NCBI RefSeq assembly: GCF_000236565.1
Contig: NZ_AHAM01000033.1
Location: 1 to 64,000 of the forward strand
Reading direction: 5' to 3'
DNA: 64,000 nucleotides
DNA from: Mesorhizobium alhagi CCNWXJ12-2
Lineage (GTDB): Bacteria; Pseudomonadota; Alphaproteobacteria; Rhizobiales; Rhizobiaceae
Shown here one piece after another: positions 1 through 9,672 of the stretch (its first letter is position 1; the number at the start of each line of letters is the position of its first letter). The position numbers and the translations under genes are program-made. Under the pieces are notes generated by a model. The model was given only the letters and a program-made list of their open reading frames with translations. It was not told the origin of the DNA and did not search any database.

Positions 1-588
1 GGCTCCATTAGCCGGCGGCGGCGTGATCACACCTTGCGTCGTCTGGTCGCCGGCGCCCTTGACGTTGCCGTTCTCGTCAAAGGTGATGGTGCCGAAGGTC
101 TTCGGCGCGCCTGGCGCGGACGGGTCGACACTGGTCGCGTCGCCGGTGATGATCTCCTCGACGCTACCGGGCGCCTGTGCGGCGCCGCCGGCAGGCGCCT
201 GCCGCTCGGACGCCGGCGCTTCGGCGACGTTGCGGTTGGATTTGCCTTTGGCGTCCGAGCGCTTTTCAAGCTCCTGGAATCGGAACTCGTTGTCTTCCTG
301 CATCTTGCGCATCTGCTCCTGCATCTGCAGGATCTGGAAGTTGAGCTCCTCGATCGTGCCCGACAGCGAGCGAATCTGCTCTTCGAGCGCGACCACGCGC
401 GGGTCGCCGGCTTGTGCATACCGCACGGTCTCGTCGGCCTTCTTGGAGCCGAATACGCCGGGAAGTCCGAATTTGGGCAGCAGGTCGATGATGCCGGGGC
501 GGTCTTGCTCGCTCGGCTGCGCGAAGGCGGCCGTCCCGGAAAGAAGGATTGCGGCGAGTGTGCCGCTCAGGATCGCTCGAAAATACAT
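1..588 (-). CDS. cpoB: Tol-Pal system protein CpoB/YbgF (C-terminus cut off by window edge)
   Basis: The first 196 codons are visible and the frame is still open at base 1, so the TPR-rich C-terminal part lies outside the window. The ATG at 588 begins a hydrophobic signal peptide (MYFRAILSG...) with a likely AFA|Q cleavage site near residue 23. Residues about 60-105 are Gln/Glu/Met-rich with heptad character, which fits the trimerising coiled coil of CpoB, and are followed by a Pro/Ala-rich linker. CpoB is periplasmic and couples the Tol-Pal machine to septal peptidoglycan synthesis. Position directly after pal supports the name. A hairpin with a T-run lies between pal and this gene, so it may be expressed partly on its own. 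Confidence 0.85.
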   Translation of the reverse strand, partial: MYFRAILSGTLAAILLSGTAAFAQPSEQDRPGIIDLLPKFGLPGVFGSKKADETVRYAQAGDPRVVALEEQIRSLSGTIEELNFQILQMQEQMRKMQEDNEFRFQELEKRSDAKGKSNRNVAEAPASERQAPAGGAAQAPGSVEEIITGDATSVDPSAPGAPKTFGTITFDENGNVKGAGDQTTQGVITPPPANGA

Positions 589-692
589 ATGCCTCTCGCG
601 GAAAGTGGATGTTGCCTCGCGCGGAACCGCGCTTTTTCGCTTTTATCAGGGCGTGAGACTTCGGCCAAATTTTGTTTGCGGGCAGCATGAAC

Positions 693-720
693 AAAAAAGG
701 CGGCCCTTGGGACCGCCTTT
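693..720 (-). terminator. Intrinsic terminator/attenuator between pal and cpoB
   Basis: A 25-base hairpin (696-720) has an 8-bp outer stem, one mismatch and 3 inner pairs around a 2-base loop. On the minus strand it runs into six T residues (693-698 read in reverse). It sits 22 bases after the pal stop and 105 bases before cpoB, so it probably ends or attenuates tol-pal transcription before cpoB. Confidence 0.7.
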
Positions 721-742
721 GAATGCAACTGTGTCAGGGAGG

Positions 743-1246
743 TCAGCTTCCGGCGCCGCTCAGCGCGGTGACGGCGCGGCGGTTCTGTGACCAGCAGGAA
801 ATGTCGTCGCAGACCGCGACCGGCTTTTCCTTGCCGAAGGAGATGGTGCGCATGCGGTTGGCGGCGACCCCACGCGCGGCGAGATAGTCGCGGGTCGCGG
901 CGGCGCGGCGTGCGCCGAGCGCCAGATTGTATTCGCGCGTGCCGCGCTCGTCGGCATGGCCTTCGATCTGGATGGCGTAGTTGGGGTACTTGTTCAGCCA
1001 TTGCGCCTGGCGCGCGAGCGTTCCCTGAGCATCGGCGCGGATTGCCGAGGAGTCCGTATCGAAGAAGATTCGGTCGCCGACATTGACGGTGAAGTCCTGC
1101 GCCGAGCCGGGGGTCGCCGCACCCGCACCAAGGCCGAGATCGGCCGCGCTGTTGGGCGTCTTCCTGGAGGCGCAGCCGGTGATCGCCAGCGCCGCCACCA
1201 TGGCGATTATTACGGGATTCGTGGTCAGTCTCGCGATGCGGCGCAT
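743..1246 (-). CDS. pal: Peptidoglycan-associated lipoprotein Pal
   Basis: Outer-membrane lipoprotein that binds peptidoglycan and interacts with TolB and TolA to keep the outer membrane attached during division. The protein is 167 residues: a signal peptide ending in the lipobox ITGC (Cys25), then an OmpA-like domain (about residues 55-160) with FDTDSSAI, GHADERGTREYN and the NLALGARRA segment typical of Pal. The start at 1246 is chosen because AAGGAG precedes it at good distance and it gives a proper lipoprotein signal. An upstream in-frame start at 1297 would put 17 extra residues before the signal. Last gene before the terminator at 693-720. Confidence 0.95.
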   Translation of the reverse strand: MRRIARLTTNPVIIAMVAALAITGCASRKTPNSAADLGLGAGAATPGSAQDFTVNVGDRIFFDTDSSAIRADAQGTLARQAQWLNKYPNYAIQIEGHADERGTREYNLALGARRAAATRDYLAARGVAANRMRTISFGKEKPVAVCDDISCWSQNRRAVTALSGAGS

Positions 1247-1452
1247 CCCCGCCTCTCCTTCGCATTTGAGTGAAATCATTGAATTTCCAGTAACCACGTT
1301 GCGGTTAACCGGGGTTCAAAGAACATGGTTAAATTTCGGTTGCCGCCACCGCCGTCCGCAATGCCGGGCCGTTCCATGTTCCAGTTTGCGCGCACCCTAG
1401 GCGGAAATGGGGCGCAAACGCGGCGATATGGTGAGCCGCCGCGCTTAGCGGA

Positions 1453-2766
1453 TTATTCGAGCAGCGGCGACCAGGCCGGGTCCGAGGCGAAGTTCGCTGT
1501 CGGGATAGGCTGTTCATTGCGGCCGGTCAGGTCGATCGAGTGTAGGCGCGGTCCGCCCGAGCCGGCCGCTTCCTTGAAGAACATGATGACACGGCCATTG
1601 GGCGCCCAGGTCGGGCCTTCCTGCTGGAAGCCTGTCGACAGGATGCGCTCGCCGGAACCGTCAGTCTTCATCACACCGATCGAGAACTGCCCGCCCGACT
1701 GCTTGGTAAAGGCTATGAGGTCCCCGCGCGGCGACCACACCGGCGTCGAATAGCTCCCGCCACCGAAGGAGATGCGGGTCTGGCCGGAGCCGTCGGCGCC
1801 CATCACGTAGATCTGCGGTTGGCCGCCGCGGTCGGAGGTGAAGACGACTTTGCTGCCGTCAGGCGAATAGGAGGGCGAAGTGTCGATCGCGTTGGAATTG
1901 GTCAGCCGCGTCGTCGTGCGGCTGCGCAGATCCATGGAAAAAATGTTGGAGTTTCCGTCTTCGCGCAGCAGGCTCATGATCACTTTCTGGCCGTCGGGCG
2001 AAAAGCGCGGCGCAAAGGTCATGCCCGGGAAATTGCCGACGAGCTCGCGCTGCCCGGTCTCGATCTGCAAGAGATAGACCTTGGGCTCGCCGCTCTCATA
2101 GGACATGTAGGTGATTTCCTGGCGGGTCGGCGAAAAGCGCGGCGTCATCGCGATCGACTTGCCATCCGACAGGTAGCGCACGCCGGCTCCGTCCTGATCC
2201 ATGATCGCCAGGCGCTTGCGGCGCTGGTTCTTGGCGCCGGACTCGTCGATGAACACGACGCGCGTGTCGAAATAGCCCTTCTCGCCGGTCAGCCGCTCAT
2301 AGATCGCGTCGGCGATAATGTGGGCGACGCGGCGCGAATTGGCCTTGGACGAGAAGAACTGCTCGCCGGTGAGCTGCTGGCCGGCAAAGGTGTCCCACAG
2401 GCGGAACTCGGCGCGCAGCCTGCCGTCGGCCTCCTCGCTGACGCGGCCGGTGACCAGCGCCTGCGCGTTGATGACTTTCCAGTCCTCGAAGCGGGGGGCC
2501 GCGTCGGGGTTGGAGATCTTTTCGATGAACGCGCCCTTGTCGATCGGCGCGAACAGGCCGGACCGCTTGAGGTCGGCGGCGACGATGCCGGCGATTTCCG
2601 CACCCAGCGCATCGCCCGACAGGAAATCGGTGATGGCGATCGGCAGCGGTTCGACATTGCCCTTGTTGACGTCGATCTCAACCAGCGCCTGTGCCGGCAG
2701 GACAGCCGCGCTCATTCCGGCGGCGAGAGCGCCTAACATCAGGAGTGTCGTCAGGAAGTGCTTCAT
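1453..2766 (-). CDS. tolB: Tol-Pal system beta-propeller protein TolB
   Basis: Periplasmic component of the Tol-Pal system that shuttles between Pal and TolA. The protein has 437 residues: a signal peptide (MKHFLTTLL..., cleavage near AQA|LVEID), an N-terminal TolB domain with the [22 protein letters not shown]-type segment, and a six-bladed propeller made of PD40 repeats such as [18 protein letters not shown] and [10 protein letters not shown]. The ATG at 2766 is preferred over further upstream in-frame codons, which overlap the end of tolA and lack a signal peptide. Sits between tolA and pal as in most Proteobacteria. Confidence 0.96.
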   Translation of the reverse strand: MKHFLTTLLMLGALAAGMSAAVLPAQALVEIDVNKGNVEPLPIAITDFLSGDALGAEIAGIVAADLKRSGLFAPIDKGAFIEKISNPDAAPRFEDWKVINAQALVTGRVSEEADGRLRAEFRLWDTFAGQQLTGEQFFSSKANSRRVAHIIADAIYERLTGEKGYFDTRVVFIDESGAKNQRRKRLAIMDQDGAGVRYLSDGKSIAMTPRFSPTRQEITYMSYESGEPKVYLLQIETGQRELVGNFPGMTFAPRFSPDGQKVIMSLLREDGNSNIFSMDLRSRTTTRLTNSNAIDTSPSYSPDGSKVVFTSDRGGQPQIYVMGADGSGQTRISFGGGSYSTPVWSPRGDLIAFTKQSGGQFSIGVMKTDGSGERILSTGFQQEGPTWAPNGRVIMFFKEAAGSGGPRLHSIDLTGRNEQPIPTANFASDPAWSPLLE

Positions 2767-2809
2767 GAAGTTCAGCCTCTTTGGTCCGTATCGGGGCATG
2801 CGAGAGCCT

Positions 2810-3877
2810 TCAGAACATCTCGCTGGGGTCGAAATTGACGATGACGTCGGCCCACGCGTCATACTTTTCGGCGGGGAGATTGTAGGGGGCGCAGCGCGAC
2901 ACAGCCCGGCGGGCGGCCTCTGCGGCCGCGCGCTCGACACCTGAAGAGCCGCCGCCGGCGATGATCTCGGGCGTGCCTTCGAGAGCGCCGCTGGGGTCCA
3001 GCTTGAACTGGACCGACACTCTGAGCGCCTCGCCGTCGAGCGCACCGGCGGGAATGTTCCAGCAGCGCTGGACCTGGCCGCGCAACGCGTCCATCTCGCT
3101 TTGCGACAGTTTCGAGCCGCTGGTGGTCTTGTCGCCGCCGAGCGCCGCCTGCTGCGTCGAGCGCTTGGCGCCGCCGCCGGAAGCCTTCTCCTTGTTGAGA
3201 AGGGCCGCCACTTCGTCGGCATTGAATTCCTTTTCGGTCGATTTCGGCCTGGACGCCGCTTTCTGCGTCGGCTTGTCGGCTTCCTTGCGGTCCGGCGTCT
3301 TGGCGGTCTGCGCCTGCGGCGGCTTCGGCCGCGCCTCGGGCGCCGGAGCGTTTTCGGGGAGCTTCACCGCCTCGGCCTCGGCCGTCTCGGCAACGATCGT
3401 CTCGGCGACCGGGTCCGGCGTCACCTCCTGCTTCGGCTCGGCGGCCGGCGCGACTTCGGTGGCGGGCGCCGCTTCCTGCTTCGGCTCGGGTGGCTTCACC
3501 GGCTCGGGTTTCGGCTGTTCGACCGGCTCGGGTCGCGGCGCAGGCTCGGGGGAGGGTGGAGGCGCTGCCGCCGTCTCGACCGGCTTGGGCTTTGCCTCAG
3601 GCGTCACCGGCTTGTCGGTGTCGACGGTGTTTTCGCCGACCTTCTGCGCCTCGGGCACGATGTCCGGCTTCTTGGTCGGCAGCGGCGCCGGCGTTTCGTT
3701 GACGGTCGCAGTCTTATCGCCCTGCTGGATCTGGGTGATCTCCTCGACCGGCACGATGTCGACCGGCAACGCCTCGACGTCGGCGACTTCGAGCGCGCTC
3801 GGCGCCGACAGCGTGAACAGACCGAAGCCGAGCAGCGCCGCGTGCATTATGACCGATGTGGTGAGACCGGCTTTCAT
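2810..3877 (-). CDS. tolA: Cell envelope integrity protein TolA
   Basis: Inner-membrane protein that links the TolQR motor to Pal/TolB across the periplasm. It has 355 residues: one N-terminal membrane helix (about residues 7-25, [16 protein letters not shown]), a long Pro/Glu/Lys/Ala-rich spacer (about 50-230), and a TonB/TolA C-terminal domain (about 260-350, with [12 protein letters not shown] and [11 protein letters not shown]). The low-complexity middle is in keeping with TolA of alphaproteobacteria and makes the gene poorly conserved apart from its ends. It follows tolR with only 6 bases between. Confidence 0.92.
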   Translation of the reverse strand: MKAGLTTSVIMHAALLGFGLFTLSAPSALEVADVEALPVDIVPVEEITQIQQGDKTATVNETPAPLPTKKPDIVPEAQKVGENTVDTDKPVTPEAKPKPVETAAAPPPSPEPAPRPEPVEQPKPEPVKPPEPKQEAAPATEVAPAAEPKQEVTPDPVAETIVAETAEAEAVKLPENAPAPEARPKPPQAQTAKTPDRKEADKPTQKAASRPKSTEKEFNADEVAALLNKEKASGGGAKRSTQQAALGGDKTTSGSKLSQSEMDALRGQVQRCWNIPAGALDGEALRVSVQFKLDPSGALEGTPEIIAGGGSSGVERAAAEAARRAVSRCAPYNLPAEKYDAWADVIVNFDPSEMF

Positions 3878-3883
3878 CAGGGT

Positions 3884-4342
3884 TTACTGGCCGTCCTGTT
3901 CCTGCAGCGTCACGAGACCGAGATTGCGGTAGCCGGCCGCCGAAATGCGCGCCATCACCTTCATCACCGTGCCGTAGTCGGCGGTTCTGTCGCCGCGCAC
4001 ATAGATGCGCTCCTCATAGCCGGCCTGTGCGATCGCCTCGAGTTTCGGCACCACTTCCTCCAGCGGAATCTCCGTCTCCTGAAGATAGATCTGGCCGCCC
4101 TGGTTGACCGAGACCGTGATCGGCTGCGTGTCTGAGTTAAGCGCCTTGGCCTGCGTCTCCGGCAGGTCGATAGGCACGCCGACCGTCAGGAGCGGCGCCG
4201 CCACCATGAAGATGATGAGCAGCACCAGCATCACGTCGACGAAAGGCGTGACATTGATCTCCGATATCAGGCCGTGATGGCGGCCGCGCCGCCTGTGGCC
4301 GCGCGACCCGCGCCCGCCAGTTTGTCCCGCTGACATTCCCAT
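3884..4342 (-). CDS. tolR: TolR, ExbD/TolR family proton-channel subunit
   Basis: Inner-membrane partner of TolQ in the proton-driven Tol motor. The protein has 152 residues. A Gly/Arg-rich cytoplasmic start is followed by one membrane helix beginning at ISEINVTPFVDVMLVLLI, with the proton-carrying Asp at position 36, and then a periplasmic ExbD-like domain ending in MARISAAGYRNLGLVTL. It lies 12 bases after tolQ and 6 bases before tolA in one transcription unit. Confidence 0.95.
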   Translation of the reverse strand: MGMSAGQTGGRGSRGHRRRGRHHGLISEINVTPFVDVMLVLLIIFMVAAPLLTVGVPIDLPETQAKALNSDTQPITVSVNQGGQIYLQETEIPLEEVVPKLEAIAQAGYEERIYVRGDRTADYGTVMKVMARISAAGYRNLGLVTLQEQDGQ

Positions 4343-4354
4343 GCTTTGTTGTCC

Positions 4355-5065
<711 letters not shown>

Positions 5066-5313
5066 ACAGACAATTCCTTAGATATCCGGGCTTGGCTCGC
5101 GGCTCAGCCCAATGCGCATCATCCCGTTCGGTCCGTTCACGCGAAGCTTCCGGAATGCCCTGAAAATGCGACGGTGCGGGCCTTTTCAGGGCAAAGTTTG
5201 GTGAAACGAAGGCGCGCCGAATCCGCCTGATTTCACCGGAGCAAGCCACAGTTTGCTCTGGTCTCTTCATGGACCGTTAAGGTTAAGGATGGGTTAGTGG
5301 GCCGGCGAACGGC

Positions 5314-5784
5314 TCAAAGCTTTCCCGGCATGAACGCCGCGATCCATTCGCGCGGAAAGCGCCTCGGCCGGCCATTCTCGCCGATGATCGCGGCCTCAAC
5401 CTTGGCCTCGACCAGCACTTCCTCGCCGCGCTTCAACTGCTGCGCCATGAAGATGCGCGCGCCCGAAATCTCCTCGGCGCGTGTCTCCACGGTCAGTATG
5501 TCGTCGATGCGGGCGGAGCCGCGAAAATCGATCTCCATGCGCCTCACCACCCAGACGATCCTTTCGCCATGCTTGCCGCCGGCGAGTTCGGTGTGGTGGA
5601 CGCCGGCGAGCCTCAGGAAATCGGAGCGGCCGCGCTCGAAGAATTCGAGATAACGAGCGTGATAGACGACGCCGGAAAAATCGGTGTCGGCATAATAGAC
5701 CCGCGCCATCAGCCGGTGCCCGGAGGGCGTCAGTTCGCCGGAGAGGCCGGCCATAAGCCTCTCGCGTTCACCATGGTCACCCAT
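5314..5784 (-). CDS. ybgC: Acyl-CoA thioesterase YbgC (tol-pal associated, 4-hydroxybenzoyl-CoA thioesterase family)
   Basis: Hotdog-fold thioesterase that hydrolyses acyl-CoA or acyl-ACP thioesters and is commonly encoded just upstream of tolQ. About 156 residues. The family motif RVYYADTDFSGVVYHARYLEFFERGR carries the catalytic Asp and the Tyr-His pair. The ATG at 5784 is chosen because AAGGAA lies about 6 bases upstream. A GTG at 5820 overlapping the ruvB stop by four bases (GTGA) is an alternative that would couple it to ruvB. Function in the Tol system remains inferred from context. Confidence 0.9.
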   Translation of the reverse strand: MGDHGERERLMAGLSGELTPSGHRLMARVYYADTDFSGVVYHARYLEFFERGRSDFLRLAGVHHTELAGGKHGERIVWVVRRMEIDFRGSARIDDILTVETRAEEISGARIFMAQQLKRGEEVLVEAKVEAAIIGENGRPRRFPREWIAAFMPGKL

Positions 5785-5816
5785 TGCGCTTTCCTTTTCC
5801 CACGCGGTCGCCTCGT

Positions 5817-6857
5817 TCACTCCTCATCCTCAAACAGGCTGATCTGCTGGATTGCAAGGTCGCGCGGCGCTTCCAGCCCGAGATGCTTCCAGGCGTTCGC
5901 AGTCAGCACGCGGCCGCGCGGGGTGCGCTGGATAAAGCCCTGCTGGATCAGGTAGGGCTCGATAATATCCTCGATGGCGTCGCGCGGCTCGGAAAGCCCT
6001 GCCGCGATCGTCTCGATGCCGACCGGACCGCCGCCGAAATTCTGCGCGATCATCGAGAGATAGCGCCGGTCGAGAGAATCGAGCCCGAGCGCGTCGACTT
6101 CGAGCCGGGTCAGCGCGTCGTCGGCCACCTTGCGGGAAACGTGATCGACGCCGGCGACGCTGGCGAAATCGCGCACCCGGCGCAGCAGACGCCCGGCGAT
6201 GCGCGGCGTGCCGCGGGCGCGCCGGGCGATCTCCAGCGCGCCGTCGTCGCCGAGCGGCATGCCAAGAATGCGCGCGCCACGCCGTACGATCATCTCAAGT
6301 TCCTCGACCGAATAGAAATTGAGCCTGACCGGGATGCCGAAGCGGTCGCGCAACGGGTTGGTGAGCAGGCCGAGCCGGGTCGTGGCAGCGACGAGCGTGA
6401 ACTTCGCCAGGTCGATTTTCACCGAGCGCGCCGCCGGCCCTTCGCCGATGATCAGGTCGAGCTGGTAGTCCTCCATCGCCGGATAGAGGATCTCTTCGAC
6501 GGCCGGGGACAGCCGGTGGATCTCGTCGATGAAGAGAACGTCGCGGTCCTCGAGATTGGTGAGGAGCGCTGCGAGATCGCCGGCCTTGGCGATGACCGGG
6601 CCGGAGGTCGAGCGGAAATTGACACCGAGTTCGCGCGCCATGATCTGCGCCAGCGTGGTCTTGCCGAGGCCGGGCGGGCCGACGAACAGCACATGGTCAA
6701 GCGCCTCGCCACGGCCCTTCGCGGCCTCCACGAACACCTTCAGATTTGCCCGCGCCGCGGCCTGGCCGACGAATTCGTCAAGGCTCTGCGGTCGCAGCGT
6801 CACATCGACGTCTTCGCCGCGAGGGTCGGGAGAGATGAGGCGGGGCGCGGTGTTCAT
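5817..6857 (-). CDS. ruvB: Holliday junction branch migration ATPase RuvB
   Basis: Hexameric AAA+ motor that, with RuvA, drives branch migration of Holliday junctions in recombinational repair. The protein has 346 residues: [11 protein letters not shown]..., Walker [12 protein letters not shown], Walker [10 protein letters not shown], sensor region [17 protein letters not shown], and the C-terminal winged helix ending in [16 protein letters not shown]. The ATG at 6857 overlaps the stop of the upstream PIN-toxin gene by 4 bases (ATGA), so ruvB appears translationally coupled to the toxin rather than directly to ruvA. This is unusual for ruvAB. Confidence 0.96.
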   Translation of the reverse strand: MNTAPRLISPDPRGEDVDVTLRPQSLDEFVGQAAARANLKVFVEAAKGRGEALDHVLFVGPPGLGKTTLAQIMARELGVNFRSTSGPVIAKAGDLAALLTNLEDRDVLFIDEIHRLSPAVEEILYPAMEDYQLDLIIGEGPAARSVKIDLAKFTLVAATTRLGLLTNPLRDRFGIPVRLNFYSVEELEMIVRRGARILGMPLGDDGALEIARRARGTPRIAGRLLRRVRDFASVAGVDHVSRKVADDALTRLEVDALGLDSLDRRYLSMIAQNFGGGPVGIETIAAGLSEPRDAIEDIIEPYLIQQGFIQRTPRGRVLTANAWKHLGLEAPRDLAIQQISLFEDEE

Positions 6858-7246
6858 GCGAGAAGTTCCATCTCCGGTACGACCTTGGCGGCACCGTGAT
6901 CGAAAGTCACGGTGGAGGTGCAACCCGCACGTCTTGCCGAATAGGAGATCAAGTGATCGGCAAGATCGCCGCGTTCGGCCTCGGCGATGATGCTGGACAG
7001 CGCGCTTTCGTCTTCGAAAACAAGTTCTGCAGTCTCGAAGAGTGTTACGACCAGAGAGCGAGTTTCTGCCCGGCTGTATCCATAACGCTGCCGCAACGCC
7101 CAAACCAGCTCGGCCAATACAATCAAGCTGACGAAAGCGGGATCTTCCGCGGTTCGGCTATTGAAAAAGGCGGCTGCTTTCGCGAACTGCCGTTCGTCGT
7201 CGCGAAGCACGAAACGAAGCACAACATTCGTGTCGACCGCCTTCAC
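6854..7246 (-). CDS. VapC-like PIN-domain ribonuclease toxin
   Basis: Toxin of a type II toxin-antitoxin pair; PIN-domain toxins cleave RNA using clustered acidic residues. About 130 residues, reading [20 protein letters not shown] at the start, with the first conserved acid in AVDTNV, a central E in VLAELVWAL, and acidic residues near [16 protein letters not shown] and FDHGAAKV. The GTG at 7246 overlaps the antitoxin stop by 4 bases (GTGA), as expected for a coupled TA pair, and the stop overlaps the ruvB start in the same way. A longer reading frame from 7273 is less likely. It sits between ruvA and ruvB, where no gene is normally found. Confidence 0.85.
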   Translation of the reverse strand: MKAVDTNVVLRFVLRDDERQFAKAAAFFNSRTAEDPAFVSLIVLAELVWALRQRYGYSRAETRSLVVTLFETAELVFEDESALSSIIAEAERGDLADHLISYSARRAGCTSTVTFDHGAAKVVPEMELLA

Positions 7247-7536
7247 TTGCTTTTCCCATAGAGTTCGTTCCACTCGCGGACGATCCGTTCATCGTCCTCG
7301 GCGACAGCCTGCCCGATCGCTTCATCGATATCTGTGAGCGTGGCTCCGGCTCCTTTAGGAGGTTTGCCAAGGATTCCGGCGAGGTCGGCAATCCGCCTGT
7401 TCTTCGGCAAGGCGACAACTTCGCCATTGCGGACGGTGACATAAAATTTAGTGCCGGGAGTGAGCGCAAGCGCATCGCGGACATCCTTCGGGATGGTCAG
7501 CTGACCTTTCGAGGTCATTGTCGTAAAAGCGCCCAT
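7243..7536 (-). CDS. AbrB/MazE-type antitoxin (VapB-like) of the PIN toxin
   Basis: DNA-binding antitoxin that should neutralise the downstream PIN toxin and repress its own promoter. The protein has 97 residues. An N-terminal swapped-hairpin AbrB domain (MTSKGQLTIPKDVRDALALTPGTKF) is followed by a toxin-binding tail rich in Asp/Glu. A 7-bp inverted repeat (7556-7562 and 7575-7581) lies 20 bases upstream of the ATG and is a plausible autoregulatory operator. An internal ATG at 7518 is an alternative start. Overlaps the toxin start by four bases. Confidence 0.85.
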   Translation of the reverse strand: MGAFTTMTSKGQLTIPKDVRDALALTPGTKFYVTVRNGEVVALPKNRRIADLAGILGKPPKGAGATLTDIDEAIGQAVAEDDERIVREWNELYGKSK

Positions 7537-7555
7537 GTCATACCTCGTCGGAAAT

Positions 7556-7581
7556 TTCTTACCATACGCAAATAGTAAGAA
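7556..7581. promoter_or_regulatory. Candidate operator upstream of the antitoxin gene
   Basis: Inverted repeat TTCTTAC / GTAAGAA with a 12-base AT-rich spacer, placed 20 bases before the antitoxin start and 22 bases after the ruvA stop. The position fits an AbrB-type antitoxin binding site that also covers a promoter. Seen directly; function is inferred. Confidence 0.45.
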
Positions 7582-7602
7582 TGTGCTGCCAAGACAACGT
7601 CG

Positions 7603-8223
7603 TCACCGCGCCAGTTCCTTCAGCCCGAGCCTTATCAGCCTGGCCGAATCCGCGCCGTCCCCTGCGCTTTTCATCGCTGCCGCCACCGCATTCGCCGCGA
7701 TGTCGCGCGAATAGCCGAGATTGGTGAGCGCCGAGACCGCATCGGCGACGGGCGCGGGCGCAACGCCTTCGCCGAGTTCCTGCTTCAGCCCGATCGTGCC
7801 GGACGCAGTCCCGGCAAAGGCCGGCGCCTTGTTCTTCAATTCGGTCACGATGCGCTCGGCGACCTTTTTGCCCACGCCCGGCGCTCGCGAGACGGTGGCG
7901 ATGTCCTTCAGCGCGATTGCATTGGCCAGGTCGGCAGGGGCAAGGGTGGAAAGGATCGCGAGCGCCACCTTGGCGCCGACGCCCTGCACATTGTTCATCA
8001 GCATGCGGAACCATTCGCGCTCCAGCGCCGTCCGGAACCCGTAGAGCCGGATCATGTCCTCGCGCACATAGGTTTCGATGAACAGCGTCACCGCCTCGCC
8101 CGGCGCGGGCAGCGCGGCAAGCGTGCGCGCAGGGCAATAGGCGACATAGCCGACGCCGTGCACGTCGACGATGCAATGATCCTCGTCGATCTCGTCGAGC
8201 GTCCCCTTGAGCTTGCCGATCAT
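7603..8223 (-). CDS. ruvA: Holliday junction DNA-binding protein RuvA
   Basis: Binds four-way junctions as a tetramer and loads RuvB. The protein has 206 residues: domain I with [26 protein letters not shown], the acidic/HhH region with LALAILSTL and [17 protein letters not shown], and a flexible Ala-rich linker followed by domain III ([16 protein letters not shown]). It is transcribed in the same direction as ruvC and ruvB, but each junction carries an extra TA-type gene. Confidence 0.95.
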   Translation of the reverse strand: MIGKLKGTLDEIDEDHCIVDVHGVGYVAYCPARTLAALPAPGEAVTLFIETYVREDMIRLYGFRTALEREWFRMLMNNVQGVGAKVALAILSTLAPADLANAIALKDIATVSRAPGVGKKVAERIVTELKNKAPAFAGTASGTIGLKQELGEGVAPAPVADAVSALTNLGYSRDIAANAVAAAMKSAGDGADSARLIRLGLKELAR

Positions 8224-8265
8224 GTATGCGCGTCCGGCGCGATGATTTCGACGGAGCTTTTGGGA

Positions 8266-8523
8266 TCAATCAGGGTCGATATCGTCACGTGGTCCCCGCA
8301 ACCAATCTACATATTCCTTGCCATCCATCCCCATCGTGTCGCAAGTGCCGGACATGCTCGCAACCCGTTCCTCGAATGTCTGGCCCGACGACGAGTCCGC
8401 TCGCTTCTGAAGAAAGATGCCATCGTCCCTTTCCACGAATTCCACTTCCGATCCCGGCCCAATGCCAAGGCGGTCCCGAATCTCTTTCGGTATCGTAACC
8501 CGGCCTTTGGTTGTAACCCGCAT
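8266..8523 (-). CDS. Solitary AbrB-family (VapB/MazE-like) antitoxin-type protein
   Basis: The 85-residue protein begins MRVTTKGRVTIPKEIRDRLGIGPGSEVEFVE, a textbook AbrB/SpoVT N-terminal domain, and ends in an acidic tail (GPRDDIDPD) like antitoxins that pair with PIN toxins. No toxin gene follows: only 42 bases separate its stop from ruvA. Either the toxin has been deleted or the protein is a stand-alone regulator. It sits between ruvC (53 bases upstream) and ruvA. Confidence 0.75.
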   Translation of the reverse strand: MRVTTKGRVTIPKEIRDRLGIGPGSEVEFVERDDGIFLQKRADSSSGQTFEERVASMSGTCDTMGMDGKEYVDWLRGPRDDIDPD

Positions 8524-8576
8524 AGCAATGCCCAGGGCGTTTACCTATCTCGCTTACGCGGAACAAGTCAAGAACA

Positions 8577-9089
8577 TCACCCCGCAAGCGCCGCCAGCCT
8601 CGCCACCGCGCTCCCGCGATGATGCGCATGGCAAATGGCGATCGCCAGCGCGTCGGCGGCGTCCTCGCTGTCGAACACGGCCTTCGGCATCAGCACCTTG
8701 ACCATCATGGCGATCTGCTTCTTGTCGCCATGGCCGACGCCGATCACTGCCTTCTTGACGGCGTTCGGCGCGTATTCGGCGACCAGGAGCCCGGCAAGCG
8801 CGGGAACCAGCATGGCGACGCCGCGCGCCTGGCCGAGTTTCAGCGTGGCGGCCGCATCCCGATTGACGAAGGTCGCTTCGACCGCCGCTTCATGCGGAAG
8901 CTGGGCGCGCAATATCTCCGAGAGCCCGTCATGCAACTGGCAAAGCCGCGCCGCCAGCGCCGCCTTGTCGTCGGAGCGCACGGTGCCCGAAGCGACGAAA
9001 CGCAGCGAATTGCCGAGTGTCTCGACGATGCCCCAGCCGGTGCGCCGAAGCCCGGGATCAATGCCGATGATGCGAATCGCGCCGTTCAT
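8577..9089 (-). CDS. ruvC: Crossover junction endodeoxyribonuclease RuvC
   Basis: Resolvase that nicks Holliday junctions symmetrically. The protein has 170 residues with the RNase H-like fold. Catalytic acids are visible in [13 protein letters not shown] (Asp near residue 10), in [20 protein letters not shown] (Glu near 70), and in the C-terminal [17 protein letters not shown] (Asp pair near 140). First gene of the ruv cluster, so the promoter should lie in 9090-9340. Confidence 0.96.
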   Translation of the reverse strand: MNGAIRIIGIDPGLRRTGWGIVETLGNSLRFVASGTVRSDDKAALAARLCQLHDGLSEILRAQLPHEAAVEATFVNRDAAATLKLGQARGVAMLVPALAGLLVAEYAPNAVKKAVIGVGHGDKKQIAMMVKVLMPKAVFDSEDAADALAIAICHAHHRGSAVARLAALAG

Positions 9090-9342
9090 GCGGACGAATC
9101 TACCCGCGCCGGGCGCGCTTGTCAGAAAAAGCCTGCAGATCGCTCGTAACAGGGGAACCGATTGCAGGCCACCGCGTTTGCGATGGCTGACACTTTGCCA
9201 CTGGCGGGTTGCAGTTGAACCGGCGGAATGCCCCCTGTCCCTGTCGACATCTCCGCCGGTTCATCCGCCATTCGTCTAATACAGTGTTTACGCAACTGAA
9301 CCGCCCCCTATATCCGCCAGGATGCAAGGCCAGGGGAGAATC

Positions 9343-9621
9343 GTGACTCGCGACAAACGCGAAGACTACATTTACAGCCGGGCTTACGAGCTTGCGGCGA
9401 CCGGGCTGCACCTCGAGCCCATCACCATCATTGCCGCGCTCATCAAGGAAGGTTACCCAGAGGCCGCCGAACTCCTGGACAGCCCGCTTATACGCAACGA
9501 TCTGCGGCAGGTCTGCGCCCGCAACTGGCCGGGCGCGGATCCCGAAAGGCCGGCAGACGCCATCGGGCGGCCTGCGCCGCGAAAGCGCCGGAGAAAGCCG
9601 CCGTCCAACGGCTTCACCTGA
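9343..9621 (+). CDS. Small conserved hypothetical protein
   Basis: About 92 residues, beginning VTRDKREDYIYSRAYELAATGLH and ending in a basic Pro/Arg/Lys tail (PRKRRRKPPS). The GTG at 9343 is chosen because AGGGGAG lies 4-5 bases upstream; an ATG at 9322 is an alternative with a weaker site. The fold looks mainly helical and soluble, with no signal peptide. I know similar small proteins from rhizobial genomes but no function. It stands alone, divergent from ruvC and convergent with rcdA. Confidence 0.7.
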   Translation: MTRDKREDYIYSRAYELAATGLHLEPITIIAALIKEGYPEAAELLDSPLIRNDLRQVCARNWPGADPERPADAIGRPAPRKRRRKPPSNGFT

Positions 9622-9672
9622 GGAGTGCGGCAGCCGGTGAGGGGCCCGCTATTTGGGGAGGTGGCGAACCGG

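Noticed and set aside
8224-8265. A possible toxin remnant between the lone AbrB-type gene and ruvA.
   Set aside because: Only 42 bases are available and they show no PIN-domain motif.
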